A stretch of 64,000 nt of DNA from Bacillus sp. CH30_1T (GCF_008364765.1 NZ_VTUY01000006.1:179169-243168); one strand, 5' to 3'; positions 1-8,420 are shown, counted from the stretch's first letter. A program made the numbers and translations. Notes: generated by a model not told the origin, from the letters alone.

Positions 1-1
1 T

Positions 2-334
2 GAAGAAATCGTGGAGGCGAAAAAGGACTATCTGGACCACCTGGATAAGATCTTGAATATTGTCGGAACTGCGAATAAAGAAGCGGACATCATCGTTTTG
101 GGCTTATACAATCCATACCCTGATAAAGACAGTGATAAAATCGAAGCGTACGTCGATGATTGGAATAAGTCCATGATGAAAGAAGCCGAGAAACACGAGA
201 ACGTAAAGTACGTTTCAACCAATCCGTTGTTTAAAGGGAAGTCCAAGGAAAACTATTTCCATGATTCTCTTCATCCCAATGGTAAGGGATACGAACTAAT
301 GGCGGATCAAATTATGAAGAATTATGACTTTTAA
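2..334 (+). CDS. SGNH/GDSL-family hydrolase, 3' part only
   Basis: The reading frame is open from the window edge, so the gene starts upstream and only about 110 C-terminal residues are seen. They end in D-S-L-H-P-N-G-K-G-Y, the block V signature of SGNH esterases/lipases in which Asp and His complete the catalytic triad. The nucleophile Ser of block I lies outside the window. The substrate cannot be told; family members are often secreted or lipoprotein esterases or acylhydrolases. In Bacillus subtilis trxB normally precedes the next gene, so this neighbour is a local difference. The family call is good and the precise role is unknown. Confidence 0.8.
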   Translation, partial: EEIVEAKKDYLDHLDKILNIVGTANKEADIIVLGLYNPYPDKDSDKIEAYVDDWNKSMMKEAEKHENVKYVSTNPLFKGKSKENYFHDSLHPNGKGYELMADQIMKNYDF

Positions 335-503
335 CCGGAAAATGACAGGTTCTTACAGCGTTCGTCGTAATTCGCAAATTCTACTGTGATACTTAACAAT
401 TCCGTAATACCGTTTTAAATCTGTTGTAACACTAGTGAAACAATTTTCGGGTAATATAGATAATAAGAAATTGACCCCCTTTTAAGTAATAAATCCCGTA
501 GAC

Positions 504-534
504 GACACAGGACTCGCCTGTGTCTATTTTTTTT
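504..534 (+). terminator. Rho-independent terminator
   Basis: GACACAGG and CCTGTGTC form an 8 bp perfect stem around a 5 base loop, followed by TATTTTTTTTT. It lies 170 bases after the SGNH gene. The gap from 335 to 758 holds only this terminator and the promoter at 654-682; I see no gene in it. Confidence 0.8.
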
Positions 535-653
535 GCTTGCTTTTTCCCCTGTTATAGTGCCACATATATATCTGTACCTATCCTCTTCTTGTAGAAACAT
601 GTCCCAATATCTTTCGATTTCAATCGACAACCTTCAAACAACAAGCCAAGACA

Positions 654-682
654 TTGTAGCTTGTCTACAATCATAGTATAAT
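654..682 (+). promoter_or_regulatory. Probable SigA promoter of the yvcI-rapZ-yvcK-whiA-crh cluster
   Basis: TTGTAG and TATAAT are separated by exactly 17 bases. Transcription would begin near 689, which makes an ATG at 690 nearly leaderless and favours the GTG at 759 as the start of the Nudix gene. Confidence 0.6.
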
Positions 683-758
683 ATAAGGAATGAGAATGAC
701 TGAAAGTGGGACTAGTGTATTCATTGGCTCCCTAATCATCAAGATCGAGGTGAAGGTA

Positions 759-1217
759 GTGCAACGTGTCACAAATTGTTTATATCTGGATGGAGACAAG
801 GTGCTCCTTCTCCAAAAGCCAAGAAGGAATTGGTGGGTCGCTCCAGGTGGGAAAATGGAGTCCGGCGAATCAATCCGGGATGCTGTCATTCGTGAGTATC
901 GTGAGGAAACGGGCATCTATTTAAAGAATCCTGATTTGAAAGGTGTCTTTACGTTCATTATTAAAGAAGGCGATCAGATTAAATCGGAGTGGATGATGTT
1001 TTCTTTCTTTGCAACCGAAGCGGATGGGGTCAACCTTCAGGAATCGGAAGAAGGTAAGATTAAATGGCATCCGATTGAGGATATTAAGAACCTTCCGATG
1101 GCTGAAGGAGATTATCATATTCTGGACTACCTCTTACACGGAAAAAATACGATTTATGGAACGTTTACCTATACTCCTGATTTTAAGTTATTGTCTTATC
1201 GATTAGATCCAAGTTGA
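759..1217 (+). CDS. yvcI: Nudix hydrolase, YvcI-like
   Basis: A 152-residue protein of the MutT/Nudix superfamily, which hydrolyses nucleoside diphosphates linked to another moiety and needs divalent metal. The Nudix box is complete: G31-x5-E37-x7-R45-E46-x2-E49-E50-x-G52. I chose the GTG at 759 because GAGGTGAAGG precedes it and because the protein then begins MQRVTNC, close to the start of B. subtilis YvcI as I recall it. An in-frame ATG at 690 would add 23 unconserved residues. It is the first gene of the conserved cluster with rapZ, yvcK, whiA and crh, 48 bases before rapZ. The natural substrate is not known from sequence. Confidence 0.9.
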   Translation: MQRVTNCLYLDGDKVLLLQKPRRNWWVAPGGKMESGESIRDAVIREYREETGIYLKNPDLKGVFTFIIKEGDQIKSEWMMFSFFATEADGVNLQESEEGKIKWHPIEDIKNLPMAEGDYHILDYLLHGKNTIYGTFTYTPDFKLLSYRLDPS

Positions 1218-1265
1218 TCAACGAACTTTTTAAATACAACATTACGATAAAAGCGGGGGAAGAGT

Positions 1266-2159
1266 ATGAGTACAGGTTCTACAAACGATGTTCAATTAGT
1301 AATCATAACAGGGATGTCCGGAGCTGGTAAAACGGTTGCCATTCAGAGCTTCGAGGATTTAGGATTCTTCTGTGTGGACAACCTGCCGCCGACTCTTCTG
1401 CCAAAATTTTTGGAACTGATGAAAGAGTCCGGTAATAAAATGAATAAGGTCGCCCTTGTGATGGACCTTAGGGGAAGGGAATTCTTTGATCATCTATTTA
1501 AAGCACTGGATGAATTAGCGGAAACCTCCTGGGTGACACCGCAGGTTTTATATCTTGATGCAGATGATTCTTCTCTTGTCAGACGATACAAGGAAACGCG
1601 CCGTTCTCATCCGCTCGCTCCTTCAGGATTGCCTCTTGAAGGGATTCGTCAGGAAAGAGAGCTCCTTGAAGAGTTAAAAGGACGTGCGCAGTTAATTTAT
1701 ACGACTTCAACCATGAAGCCAAGAGAGCTTCGGGAAAAGATTTTAACGGAATTCTCGGTGAACAAGAAGACGATTTTCACGGTGAATGTCGTTTCTTTCG
1801 GTTTCAAGCACGGAATCCCGATCGATGCTGATTTGGTGTTTGATGTACGTTTCCTGCCAAATCCTCACTATATCGATCATATGAGACCGAAAACGGGATT
1901 GGATGAAGAAGTGTCCACCTACGTATTGAAATGGAATGAAACGAATAAATTCATCGAGAAAGTAACCGATTTATTGTCATTCATGCTTCCTCAATACAAG
2001 CGGGAAGGAAAGAGCCAGCTTGTGGTAGCGATAGGATGCACAGGGGGGCAGCATCGATCGGTTGCATTGGCAGAGTATCTTGGCCATCATTTTGAAAATG
2101 ACTATCAAACGAAAATTTCTCATCGGGATATTCAGAAGAGAAAGGGTCTAACAACATGA
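1266..2159 (+). CDS. rapZ: RapZ/YvcJ nucleotide-binding adapter protein
   Basis: A 297-residue P-loop protein. Walker A G-M-S-G-A-G-K-T is at residues 16-23. The C-terminal half carries [10 protein letters not shown] from about residue 257, typical of the RapZ effector and RNA-binding domain. In Escherichia coli RapZ delivers the small RNA GlmZ to RNase E and senses glucosamine-6-phosphate. In Bacillus YvcJ binds and hydrolyses GTP, but its target is less clear. The start is an ATG behind GGGGGAAGAGT. The last codons overlap the start of yvcK by 4 bases (ATGA), implying translational coupling. Length matches the family. Confidence 0.96.
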   Translation: MSTGSTNDVQLVIITGMSGAGKTVAIQSFEDLGFFCVDNLPPTLLPKFLELMKESGNKMNKVALVMDLRGREFFDHLFKALDELAETSWVTPQVLYLDADDSSLVRRYKETRRSHPLAPSGLPLEGIRQERELLEELKGRAQLIYTTSTMKPRELREKILTEFSVNKKTIFTVNVVSFGFKHGIPIDADLVFDVRFLPNPHYIDHMRPKTGLDEEVSTYVLKWNETNKFIEKVTDLLSFMLPQYKREGKSQLVVAIGCTGGQHRSVALAEYLGHHFENDYQTKISHRDIQKRKGLTT

Positions 2160-3118
2160 CACATACACCCAAGGTCGTCGTGATCGGAGGAGGAACGGGC
2201 TTACCGGTCCTTCTTCGGGGATTGAAACGGCACCCTATTGATATATCGGCCATTGTCACTGTCGCTGATGACGGTGGCAGTTCCGGTCGTTTGCGTGACA
2301 GCCTGGATATTCCTCCCCCGGGAGATATACGAAATGTCCTGGCTGCTCTTTCAGAAGTGGAGCCACTGGTGGAACAAATGTTTCAGCATCGATTTGAAAC
2401 AACGAATGAACTTTCCGGCCATGCTTTAGGAAACTTGATTATTGCAGCCCTTGCTTCCATTACAGGTGATTTTGTCCATGCGATTCAGGAAATGAGCAGG
2501 GTATTGAACGTGAAGGGGAAGGTGCTGCCTTCAGCCAATCAAAGTGTCATCTTAAAGGCGGAGATGGAGGATGGAACGATTGTCACGGGAGAATCGACCA
2601 TTCCGAAAGCCGGTAAGAAGATCAAAAGTGTCTTCTTAAAGCCGGATTGCATCAAGCCACTGAGTGAAACCTTGCGGGCCATAAAGGAAGCCGACTTAAT
2701 TGTGATGGGTCCGGGAAGCCTATATACTAGTATTTTACCGAATCTTCTTGTTCCGGGAATTGGCGATGCCGTTTGCAGGGCGAAAGCGAAGAAAATGTAT
2801 ATTTGCAACATCATGACCCAGGCAGGGGAAACATTGGATTATTCAGCAAGTGACCACGTAAAGGCATTATATGATCATTTGGAAACGCCAAGTATTGATT
2901 ATATCCTGGTCAACAAAAAGCAGGTACCCGATGAGGTGCAGGCCCGATATAGTGAAGAACAAGCGAGTCCTGTCCACTTTGATGTAGATAAATTGAAATC
3001 CATGGGCTTAGAAGTGATTGCAGAAGAGATTCTCTCCTATGACAACCATCTTGTTCGTCATAACACGGAGAAGGTCGCTGATATCATATATTCTTATCTT
3101 AAAAAATCAACCAGCTAA
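2156..3118 (+). CDS. yvcK: YvcK/GlmR gluconeogenesis factor
   Basis: A 320-residue protein of the CofD/YvcK fold. The N-terminus has a glycine-rich loop [12 protein letters not shown] near residues 11-22, followed by the [12 protein letters not shown] phosphate-binding segment. Family members bind UDP-sugars and are needed for normal morphology on gluconeogenic carbon sources, in B. subtilis by stimulating GlmS. It is coupled to rapZ by an ATGA overlap and lies between rapZ and whiA as throughout the Firmicutes. There are no anomalies in length or motif. Confidence 0.96.
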   Translation: MTHTPKVVVIGGGTGLPVLLRGLKRHPIDISAIVTVADDGGSSGRLRDSLDIPPPGDIRNVLAALSEVEPLVEQMFQHRFETTNELSGHALGNLIIAALASITGDFVHAIQEMSRVLNVKGKVLPSANQSVILKAEMEDGTIVTGESTIPKAGKKIKSVFLKPDCIKPLSETLRAIKEADLIVMGPGSLYTSILPNLLVPGIGDAVCRAKAKKMYICNIMTQAGETLDYSASDHVKALYDHLETPSIDYILVNKKQVPDEVQARYSEEQASPVHFDVDKLKSMGLEVIAEEILSYDNHLVRHNTEKVADIIYSYLKKSTS

Positions 3119-3175
3119 ACTACAAAAATTTCTTTTGTATAAGGTTGTGCAAGCGTTTGCTAGGAGGTGATGGGG

Positions 3176-4123
3176 ATGTCGTTTGCGTCCGAAACAAAAA
3201 AAGAACTGACCAATATTGAAGTGAAAGATTGCTGCGCCAATGCAGAATTATCCGCATTGATCCGAATGAATGGTTCGTTGTCATTCTCAAATCAAATGCT
3301 CGTCGTCAATATTCAAACCGAAAACGCCGCCATTGCCAGAAGAATCTATACATTGATCAAAAAGGGGTACGACACCCCGGTAGAGCTTCTGGTTCGAAAA
3401 AAGATGCGGCTGAAGAAAAACAATGTCTACATTGTACGAATCAAAGAAGATACTAAGAAGATTCTTGAAGAACTGAAAATCCTGGGTGAAAATTTCACAT
3501 TTATCCATAATATATCGGAAGACTTGATCAAAAAGAAATGTTGCAAACGTTCATATTTGAGAGGAGCGTTCCTTGCAGGTGGTTCGGTAAACAACCCGGA
3601 AACCTCATCGTATCATTTAGAAATCTTTTCTCTTTATTCCGAACACAACGATGCGTTGTCGGAGCTGATGAATTCCTTCGGGTTGAATAGTAAAACCCTT
3701 GAACGAAAAAAAGGCTTCATTACGTATTTGAAGGAAGCAGAGAAAATTACGGAGTTCTTGAATATCATCGGGGCTCACAATGCCCTGCTGCGATTTGAGG
3801 ATGTACGGATTGTCAGGGATATGAGAAATTCCGTTAACCGTCTTGTAAACTGTGAGACGGCTAACCTTAATAAAACCATCGGTGCTGCCTTAAGACAGGT
3901 CGAAAACATTAAGTTTATTGAGAGGCATGTAGGCTTACAGATATTACCCGATAAATTAAGGGAGATAGCAGAATTACGAGTGAATTATCAAGATGTCACG
4001 TTGAAAGAACTAGGGGAAATGGTGTCAGGCGGCACCATCAGTAAATCAGGGATTAATCACCGCTTACGTAAAATTGACCAGCTTGCTGAGAAACTCAGGG
4101 CGGGAGAAAAGATTCAAACCTAA
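3176..4123 (+). CDS. whiA: WhiA DNA-binding protein
   Basis: A 315-residue protein that begins [11 protein letters not shown] like B. subtilis WhiA. The N-terminal two thirds match the LAGLIDADG homing-endonuclease-derived fold, and the C-terminus is a helix-turn-helix ([20 protein letters not shown]). In Streptomyces WhiA activates sporulation septation genes. In Bacillus it influences cell division and chromosome segregation, apparently not as a classical transcription factor. GTG 3167 and ATG 3170 are also in frame, but the strong Shine-Dalgarno AGGAGGTG at 3162-3169 places the start at the ATG at 3176. Confidence 0.95.
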   Translation: MSFASETKKELTNIEVKDCCANAELSALIRMNGSLSFSNQMLVVNIQTENAAIARRIYTLIKKGYDTPVELLVRKKMRLKKNNVYIVRIKEDTKKILEELKILGENFTFIHNISEDLIKKKCCKRSYLRGAFLAGGSVNNPETSSYHLEIFSLYSEHNDALSELMNSFGLNSKTLERKKGFITYLKEAEKITEFLNIIGAHNALLRFEDVRIVRDMRNSVNRLVNCETANLNKTIGAALRQVENIKFIERHVGLQILPDKLREIAELRVNYQDVTLKELGEMVSGGTISKSGINHRLRKIDQLAEKLRAGEKIQT

Positions 4124-4150
4124 ATAAGGACAAAGGGGAGAGAAATGATT

Positions 4151-4408
4151 ATGGTGGAAAAACAAGTAGAAGTGAAATTGAAGACAGGTCTTCAAGCACG
4201 ACCGGCTGCATTATTCGTACAGGAGGCGAACCGCTTCTCATCTGAAATATTCTTGGAAAAGGATGGGAAAAAGGTTAATGCGAAAAGCATCATGGGCTTA
4301 ATGAGTTTAGCCATTTCTACGGGTACTTCCATTACGCTGGTAGCGGACGGAAGCGACGAAGAAGAAGCACTGGTTGCCCTCGAAGGTTTCGTTCAAAAAG
4401 AAGCATAA
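4151..4408 (+). CDS. crh: Crh, catabolite repression HPr-like protein
   Basis: An 85-residue HPr homologue. The usual PTS phosphorylation site His15 is replaced by Gln15 (T-G-L-Q15-A-R-P-A), while the regulatory Ser46 (N-A-K-S46-I-M-G-L) is present. This is the diagnostic pattern of Crh, which is phosphorylated on Ser46 by HPr kinase and acts as a CcpA co-effector but cannot take part in PTS phosphotransfer. I prefer ATG 4151 to ATG 4145 because it reproduces the Q15/S46 numbering and gives normal spacing to GGGGAGAG. It is the last gene of the cluster and is followed by a strong terminator. Confidence 0.96.
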   Translation: MVEKQVEVKLKTGLQARPAALFVQEANRFSSEIFLEKDGKKVNAKSIMGLMSLAISTGTSITLVADGSDEEEALVALEGFVQKEA

Positions 4409-4429
4409 GATCAACTTCATACCCTTGAA

Positions 4430-4467
4430 AAGGCTGATGACCTGGGAGTGGTCATCGGCCTTTTTTT
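4430..4467 (+). terminator. Terminator of the yvcI-crh cluster
   Basis: An 11 bp stem of GGCTGATGACC with GGTCATCGGCC (one G-U pair), a 7 base loop, and then seven T. Confidence 0.9.
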
Positions 4468-4544
4468 AGTTCTACTTTCGAGAATGGATCAATCCTTCAG
4501 TTCACTGTTTCAAATTTTTAGACGCTAAACCTCCGCGGGTCAAA

Positions 4545-4577
4545 ATAAAAACCCCCTTGCGAAATTGTGCAAGAGGG
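4545..4577 (-). terminator. clpP terminator
   Basis: On the minus strand CCCTCTTGC pairs with GCAAGGGGG (one mismatch or wobble) around an 8 base loop, followed by TTTTTATTTT. It lies immediately downstream of the clpP stop codon. Confidence 0.85.
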
Positions 4578-4586
4578 ATTTCATGA

Positions 4587-5183
4587 TTACTTATTATTCA
4601 TATCGTTACGAGTGATGATACGATCGATCAATCCATATTCAAGCGCTCTTTCAGCTGTCATGAAGTTATCGCGATCTGTATCTTTTGAAATCACTTCAAG
4701 TGGTTGACCAGTGCGATCAGCTAGGATTTGATTCAGTTTTTCACGTAGGAATAGAATACGCTTCGCTGCGATTTCGATTTCTGTAGCTTGACCTTGAGCT
4801 CCACCAAGTGGTTGGTGAATCATGACTTCAGCGTTCGGAAGGGCTAATCGCTTGCCTTTCGCACCTGCTGCAAGAAGGAACGCACCCATTGAAGCAGCCA
4901 TACCAATACAAATCGTTTGTACATCAGGCTTGATGTATTGAATCGTATCATAGATTGCCATACCCGCTGTGATGCTTCCGCCAGGAGAGTTTATGTAAAT
5001 TGAAATATCCTTCTCCGGGTTTTCAGATTCAAGGAAAAGAAGCTGTGCCACAATGGAGTTTGCCACATTGTCATCAATGCCGCTTCCAAGCATGATTACA
5101 CGGTCTTTCAATAAACGTGAATAAATGTCATACGCACGTTCACCGCGGTTTGTTTGTTCAATTACTGTAGGAATTAAATTCAT
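4587..5183 (-). CDS. clpP: ATP-dependent Clp protease proteolytic subunit ClpP
   Basis: A 198-residue serine peptidase subunit. The catalytic triad Ser98 (G-M-A-A-S98-M-G), His123 (M-I-H123-Q-P) and Asp172 is in its standard places. Fourteen subunits form a barrel that degrades proteins delivered by ClpC, ClpX or ClpE and so contributes to stress response, competence and sporulation control. Translation starts at an ATG behind AGGAGGAACGAGG. It is monocistronic, with its own terminator and a CtsR-box promoter. Sequence and length are entirely ordinary. Confidence 0.98.
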   Translation of the reverse strand: MNLIPTVIEQTNRGERAYDIYSRLLKDRVIMLGSGIDDNVANSIVAQLLFLESENPEKDISIYINSPGGSITAGMAIYDTIQYIKPDVQTICIGMAASMGAFLLAAGAKGKRLALPNAEVMIHQPLGGAQGQATEIEIAAKRILFLREKLNQILADRTGQPLEVISKDTDRDNFMTAERALEYGLIDRIITRNDMNNK

Positions 5184-5245
5184 CCTCGTTCCTCCTTAGA
5201 AATCCTTTTTTATTTTTCTGAATAACTTATTCACTTTGTACTGTA

Positions 5246-5274
5246 ATCATACACCCATGGTCAATAAAGGTCAA
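5246..5274 (-). promoter_or_regulatory. SigA promoter of clpP
   Basis: On the minus strand TTGACC (5269-5274) and TATGAT (5246-5251) are separated by 17 bases. The -35 hexamer lies inside the CtsR operator, so repressor binding would block polymerase directly. Confidence 0.8.
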
Positions 5275-5275
5275 A
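5259..5275. promoter_or_regulatory. CtsR operator
   Basis: The plus strand reads GGTCAAT-AAA-GGTCAAA, a 16 of 17 match to the CtsR heptad direct repeat RGTCAAA-NAN-RGTCAAA. It overlaps the clpP -35 box, which is the arrangement known for class III heat-shock genes of Bacillus. Confidence 0.85.
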
Positions 5276-5448
5276 CTAAACGCTTCCTTTATTACACTGT
5301 ATATAAATCCTTTCTACATGATACCCATTCATTCCTTTTTTAAACAGAGCTCTTTAGGTAAGGTTGTTTCTATTTTAGATAAGAGAGGTAGTATATTACT
5401 GGGTTACATAACTTTCAAAAATAGTGGGAGTTGTAGTATGTATAAAAC

Positions 5449-5582
5449 GTGGACCGTTCCTTTCCGCTCCAGTCAATTGCTTTCCGCGGGGAGGAAGTCG
5501 AGCCTCCTCGGGCTTTGCCCTGCAGGGTCTCGACTTTTCCTCTATTTCCCGCAGGAGTCAATTGCCTTCCGCTTCAATCCAC
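5449..5582. repeat. Dispersed palindromic element, copy 1
   Basis: A 134 bp imperfect palindrome ending in GTGGA and TCCAC. It contains the family's constant blocks GCTTTCCGCGG, GAGCCTCCTCGG, GGTCTC and CCCGCAGGAGTC. The outer variable stem is CAATTG/CAATTG and the inner one AGTCGAG/CTCGACT. Related copies are at 16225, 16638, 21523, 24789 and 40426. The rest of the gap between clpP and tRNA-Arg holds only the clpP promoter and the tRNA promoter. Confidence 0.85.
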
Positions 5583-5754
5583 TCTGTGATTCTATATAAG
5601 AATAGACAAAGTGAAAAGTAGATCCTAATGCAGTTCAGAATATCTACAAAGAAATTCCCAAACAACTTTAAATGCTTCTTTAAAAGATTTTATTTTTAAT
5701 TAGTTTTTAGCAAACAACCATCTCTCCCCAAAGAGTCGTATACAACAAAAATGA

Positions 5755-5783
5755 TTGCAAACAAGCATTTTCTAGCTTATAAT
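5755..5783 (+). promoter_or_regulatory. Promoter of tRNA-Arg
   Basis: TTGCAA and TATAAT are separated by 17 bases, with the expected start point some 20 bases before the mature tRNA. Confidence 0.75.
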
Positions 5784-5811
5784 ATATACTCGTGATGGTC
5801 ATTCATTTCAT

Positions 5812-5883
5812 GCCCTCGTGGTGCAACGGATAGCACGTAAGATTCCGGTTCTTAAAATGGGGGTTCGATTCCCTCCGAGGGCG
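5812..5883 (+). tRNA. tRNA-Arg, anticodon CCG
   Basis: The cloverleaf folds fully. Acceptor GCCCTCG pairs with CGAGGGC. The D-arm is GTGC/GCAC. The anticodon arm is TAAGA/TCTTA with loop TTCCGGT, giving anticodon CCG for codon CGG. The T-arm is GGGGG/CCCTC around TTCGATT. The discriminator is G and CCA is not encoded. B. subtilis also carries a lone tRNA-Arg in this neighbourhood (trnQ). A decayed second copy follows at about 6406-6486. A weak stem, AAGCT/AGCTT, before eight T at about 5927-5948 may be the terminator. Confidence 0.95.
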
Positions 5884-6108
5884 TACCATAATCCAATGGG
5901 TTCCTGTGCTTGTATTGAGTTTTTACAAGCTTGGGAGCTTTTTTTTGGTGGATTTCTGCTTTAAAGCTTCTAAACGAGACAAACACGAATATAGTAAATT
6001 GGGCAAAATGGTTCTTACCCTACAACAAAACCTTTCTTTCTCCACTCTTACCTCACACGATTACCCCCCTTTTAAAATAAAATAGTTAAGGAAAGGGGGT
6101 GATTATAA

Positions 6109-6363
6109 ATGTGTATAAATGAGGAAACCTTAAATGAATTGAGAATAGCATTATTGAAGGCTAAGGAAGATGGCACTGTAATTGAACTGATTACAGCTGC
6201 GACCCCACCAGCAGGAAGACCGCCAAATATTAGAGGAGTTGTCCAAAAAGTGAATTGTGGAACGTTAGTACTAGAGCTAACTAGCGGCCCCCCTAATCGA
6301 AAAGGAATTTACTCCATTCCACAACTTATTGGGTTTGTTCCAGCTTCTGATGATGAAGAATAA
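6109..6363 (+). CDS. Small hypothetical protein, 84 residues
   Basis: I do not recognise this protein. It has a strong ribosome binding site, GAAAGGGGGTGAT, at good distance from the ATG. An N-terminal helix-like stretch (about 1-22) is followed by alternating hydrophobic residues suggesting small beta strands, a proline-rich turn (T-P-P-A-G-R-P-P) and an acidic tail D-D-E-E. There is no signal peptide or membrane segment. The look resembles the small Sm-like or spore-coat-associated proteins common in Bacillus, but that is only an impression. It lies between tRNA-Arg and the decayed tRNA-Arg copy, so it may be on DNA acquired or duplicated at this tRNA. Confidence 0.65.
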   Translation: MCINEETLNELRIALLKAKEDGTVIELITAATPPAGRPPNIRGVVQKVNCGTLVLELTSGPPNRKGIYSIPQLIGFVPASDDEE

Positions 6364-6405
6364 AATTGAGCCCTAATATAGGACAAGCAAGTTCCTGCAA
6401 TCTAT

Positions 6406-6486
6406 TTCCCCGAGGATTGGAAGGCAGTTAACACGTTTAAGATTCCATTTCTTTAAATGGTTCTCTATTCACTCCAAGTGCGTACC
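6406..6486 (+). pseudogene. Decayed tRNA-Arg copy
   Basis: The segment aligns along its length with the intact tRNA-Arg at 5812-5883. It shares TAAGATTCC across the anticodon arm, a preceding CACG, TTCGATTCCCTCC decayed to TTCTCTATTCACTCC, and the same 3' flank GCGTACC. The acceptor and D stems no longer pair and the anticodon position is changed, so it should not function. It is directly followed by a terminator hairpin, as a tRNA gene would be. Confidence 0.7.
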
Positions 6487-6490
6487 GGAG

Positions 6491-6533
6491 ACCTCATGTT
6501 TGTTGAATTTATTATTGAACATGAGGTATTTTT
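6491..6533 (+). terminator. Terminator behind the tRNA relic
   Basis: ACCTCATGTT and AACATGAGGT form a perfect 10 bp stem with a 17 base loop, followed by ATTTTTC. Confidence 0.75.
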
Positions 6534-6619
6534 CTGTTCAGCTTGTTTGATGCCCAGTAAATTCCCATTAACGAACCATGTTTTTTATTGTAGAATAAAT
6601 AAATGGGAGGTTAAGAATC

Positions 6620-7960
6620 ATGAATTTGAAAGCAGGACTTTTTCAAAATCAACAATTAAAACTTCAAATGACGCAACAGCTTTCTCAAGCCATCACCATC
6701 CTCCAATATTCTACGATGGAATTGAATGCTTATCTAGAAGCTAAGCAATTGGAGAACCCCCTTATACAATTAGAACCGCCTAGGAAAGACCCCTTTCATC
6801 AACGAGAACCTCACACGTTTAAACGAAACGCCGGCAATCACGAAAACACGGTGGATTGGTACGAATATGTTTCCGTGCCAAAGAGATCCCTTGCGGATGC
6901 ATTATCTGTTCAATTAAATTTGAAATCGCTTACTTCTCGGGATAAAAAGGTAATGAAAGAACTAATTTACAGCCTGGATGACAACGGGTATTTACGTATA
7001 GATGAAGAATCATTCATTGAAAACCATCATTTGGAGATGGTTCAACTGGGAGCCTATATTAATAGGTTGCAAGATTTAGAACCTGCCGGGATTGGAGCCA
7101 GATCTTTGCAAGAGTGTATATCTCTTCAGTTGCAACGTAAAGCCAATGTCCCTTCTCTAGTTACGATGATCATGGAAAACCATTTTCAGGCTTTTGCCGA
7201 AAAGAAATGGAAAGCAATCGCCAGGGAACTTAATGTTGAATTAAAAGACATACAGCATGCGGCTGATTATATTCAGTGTTGTAACCCAAGACCAGGTTCA
7301 AAGTATTCACAGCATGTCGCTGAATATATTATTCCTGAACTTGTTGTAAAAGTGATCGATGGTCATACGGTAGCCGTCTCCTTATATGACGGGACTACGA
7401 TCAATGTCACCTATAATGAAGAGTATACGGACTTTGTGAAACATCATCCCGACAAGGAAGTTCAGTCTTATCTCCAGGAAAAGGAGCAGGACTTCCAGTG
7501 GCTACTACAAAGTTTACGCCAGCGAAAACAAACCATCCTGAAAGTGGGAAAGATGCTTGCAGAAAAGCAGAAAGCATTTTTCTTAAAGGGACCATCAGCA
7601 ATCCAGCCATTGACCTTGAGACAGGTGGCAGACGAAATCGATGTTCATGAATCGACCATCAGCCGGGCTGTTAAGGGTAAGTATATGCAAACTCCATATG
7701 GGATTTTTGAACTGAAGTACTTCTTTACCTCGGCGATCAAATCGGTCAAGCTCGATGATTCAGAAGCAGCTTCAGCCACTTCTGTAAAAAATGAGCTGCA
7801 AAGGCTTATTGATAAAGAAGACAAGAAAAAGCCCCTATCTGATCAGAAAATAGTGAATCTATTATTGGAGAATGGGTATGATGTTTCTAGAAGAACGATA
7901 GCGAAATACCGCGATCAATTAGGAATTGCTTCTTCCACGATGAGGAAGAGGTATGAATAG
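6620..7960 (+). CDS. rpoN: RNA polymerase sigma-54 factor (SigL/RpoN)
   Basis: A 446-residue sigma-54 factor. The N-terminus is glutamine and leucine rich (L-K-L-Q-M-T-Q-Q-L-S-Q-A-I), the region that binds activators. A core-binding domain follows, then a helix-turn-helix (E-S-T-I-S-R-A-V-K-G-K), and the RpoN box close to S-R-R-T-I-A-K-Y-R near residue 425. It recognises -24/-12 promoters that need AAA+ activators; in B. subtilis SigL serves levanase, arginine and branched-chain amino acid catabolism. The start ATG is behind GGGAGG. In B. subtilis sigL lies further from cggR, so the intervening genes are missing here. Confidence 0.95.
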   Translation: MNLKAGLFQNQQLKLQMTQQLSQAITILQYSTMELNAYLEAKQLENPLIQLEPPRKDPFHQREPHTFKRNAGNHENTVDWYEYVSVPKRSLADALSVQLNLKSLTSRDKKVMKELIYSLDDNGYLRIDEESFIENHHLEMVQLGAYINRLQDLEPAGIGARSLQECISLQLQRKANVPSLVTMIMENHFQAFAEKKWKAIARELNVELKDIQHAADYIQCCNPRPGSKYSQHVAEYIIPELVVKVIDGHTVAVSLYDGTTINVTYNEEYTDFVKHHPDKEVQSYLQEKEQDFQWLLQSLRQRKQTILKVGKMLAEKQKAFFLKGPSAIQPLTLRQVADEIDVHESTISRAVKGKYMQTPYGIFELKYFFTSAIKSVKLDDSEAASATSVKNELQRLIDKEDKKKPLSDQKIVNLLLENGYDVSRRTIAKYRDQLGIASSTMRKRYE

Positions 7961-7964
7961 ACGG

Positions 7965-8029
7965 TGTACCAGGTACAATCCCGCTCTCGTGTACCAGGTA
8001 CATTCAATCCATCTTGTACCTGGTACAAG
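7965..8029. repeat. Three TGTACCWGGTACA palindromes
   Basis: TGTACCAGGTACA occurs at 7965-7977 and 7990-8002, and TGTACCTGGTACA at 8015-8027. The third extends to the 17 base palindrome CTTGTACCTGGTACAAG. All lie in the 104 bases between rpoN and the glutaredoxin gene. They are either operator sites or a short mobile or uptake-like repeat. Confidence 0.8.
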
Positions 8030-8064
8030 TCAATTCTCAACCAATAATAAAGCGAGGCAAAAGC

Positions 8065-8310
8065 ATGAAACAAGTCCTATTCTATACACGAAACCAATGC
8101 GGACTATGCCAAGACGCAAAAATTACATTAAAGTTACTTCAGGATGAACTTGGATTCGAAATAAAAGAAATCAACATTGATGAAAGTGACGATTTGACCG
8201 AACGTTTCGGTTTGATGATTCCCGTCGTGGAGTCGGACGGTGAAACCCTCCAATATGGGCAAATTGATTATTTTACGCTAAGCAAGCGTTTACATGAAAA
8301 AAACCGATAG
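8065..8310 (+). CDS. Glutaredoxin-family protein
   Basis: An 81-residue thioredoxin-fold protein with a C12-G-L-C15 redox motif directly after the first strand (K-Q-V-L-F-Y-T-R-N-Q). It also has the cis-proline segment L-M-I-P-V-V and a C-terminal helix. Such proteins reduce disulfides or mixed thiols in the cytoplasm; in Firmicutes lacking glutathione the partner may be bacillithiol or thioredoxin. I start it at ATG 8065 behind GCGAGG. An upstream in-frame ATG at 8014 would place 17 extra residues over the third palindrome. It lies just upstream of the cggR promoter. Confidence 0.88.
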   Translation: MKQVLFYTRNQCGLCQDAKITLKLLQDELGFEIKEINIDESDDLTERFGLMIPVVESDGETLQYGQIDYFTLSKRLHEKNR

Positions 8311-8317
8311 TTTCTAG

Positions 8318-8346
8318 TTGAATTACGATTCATACCCTGATAAAAT
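8318..8346 (+). promoter_or_regulatory. Promoter of the cggR-gapA-pgk-tpiA-gpmI-eno operon
   Basis: TTGAAT and TAAAAT are separated by 17 bases, about 40 bases upstream of the CggR operator. This matches the roadblock arrangement known in B. subtilis. Confidence 0.75.
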
Positions 8347-8384
8347 GAATTTTGAAAGCAGGGATGAATTTTTTTTAGAGGTAG

Positions 8385-8420
8385 TGGGACATAATATGTC
8401 TATGCGGGACTTAAAAAGTC
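8385..8420. promoter_or_regulatory. CggR operator
   Basis: The pattern TGGGAC-N6-TGTC-N4-CGGGAC-N6-AGTC matches the two-site CggR target CGGGAC-N6-TGTC-N4-CGGGAC-N6-TGTC at all but two specified positions. CggR bound here is released by fructose-1,6-bisphosphate. Confidence 0.9.

Noticed and set aside
690-758. The upstream ATG as start of the Nudix protein
   Set aside because: It would lie at the predicted transcription start, and the extra residues are not in the family; GTG 759 has a proper ribosome binding site.
5318-5599. A plus-strand open frame of 93 codons after the clpP promoter
   Set aside because: Most of it lies in dispersed palindrome copy 1, there is no ribosome binding site, and other copies of the repeat do not keep the frame.
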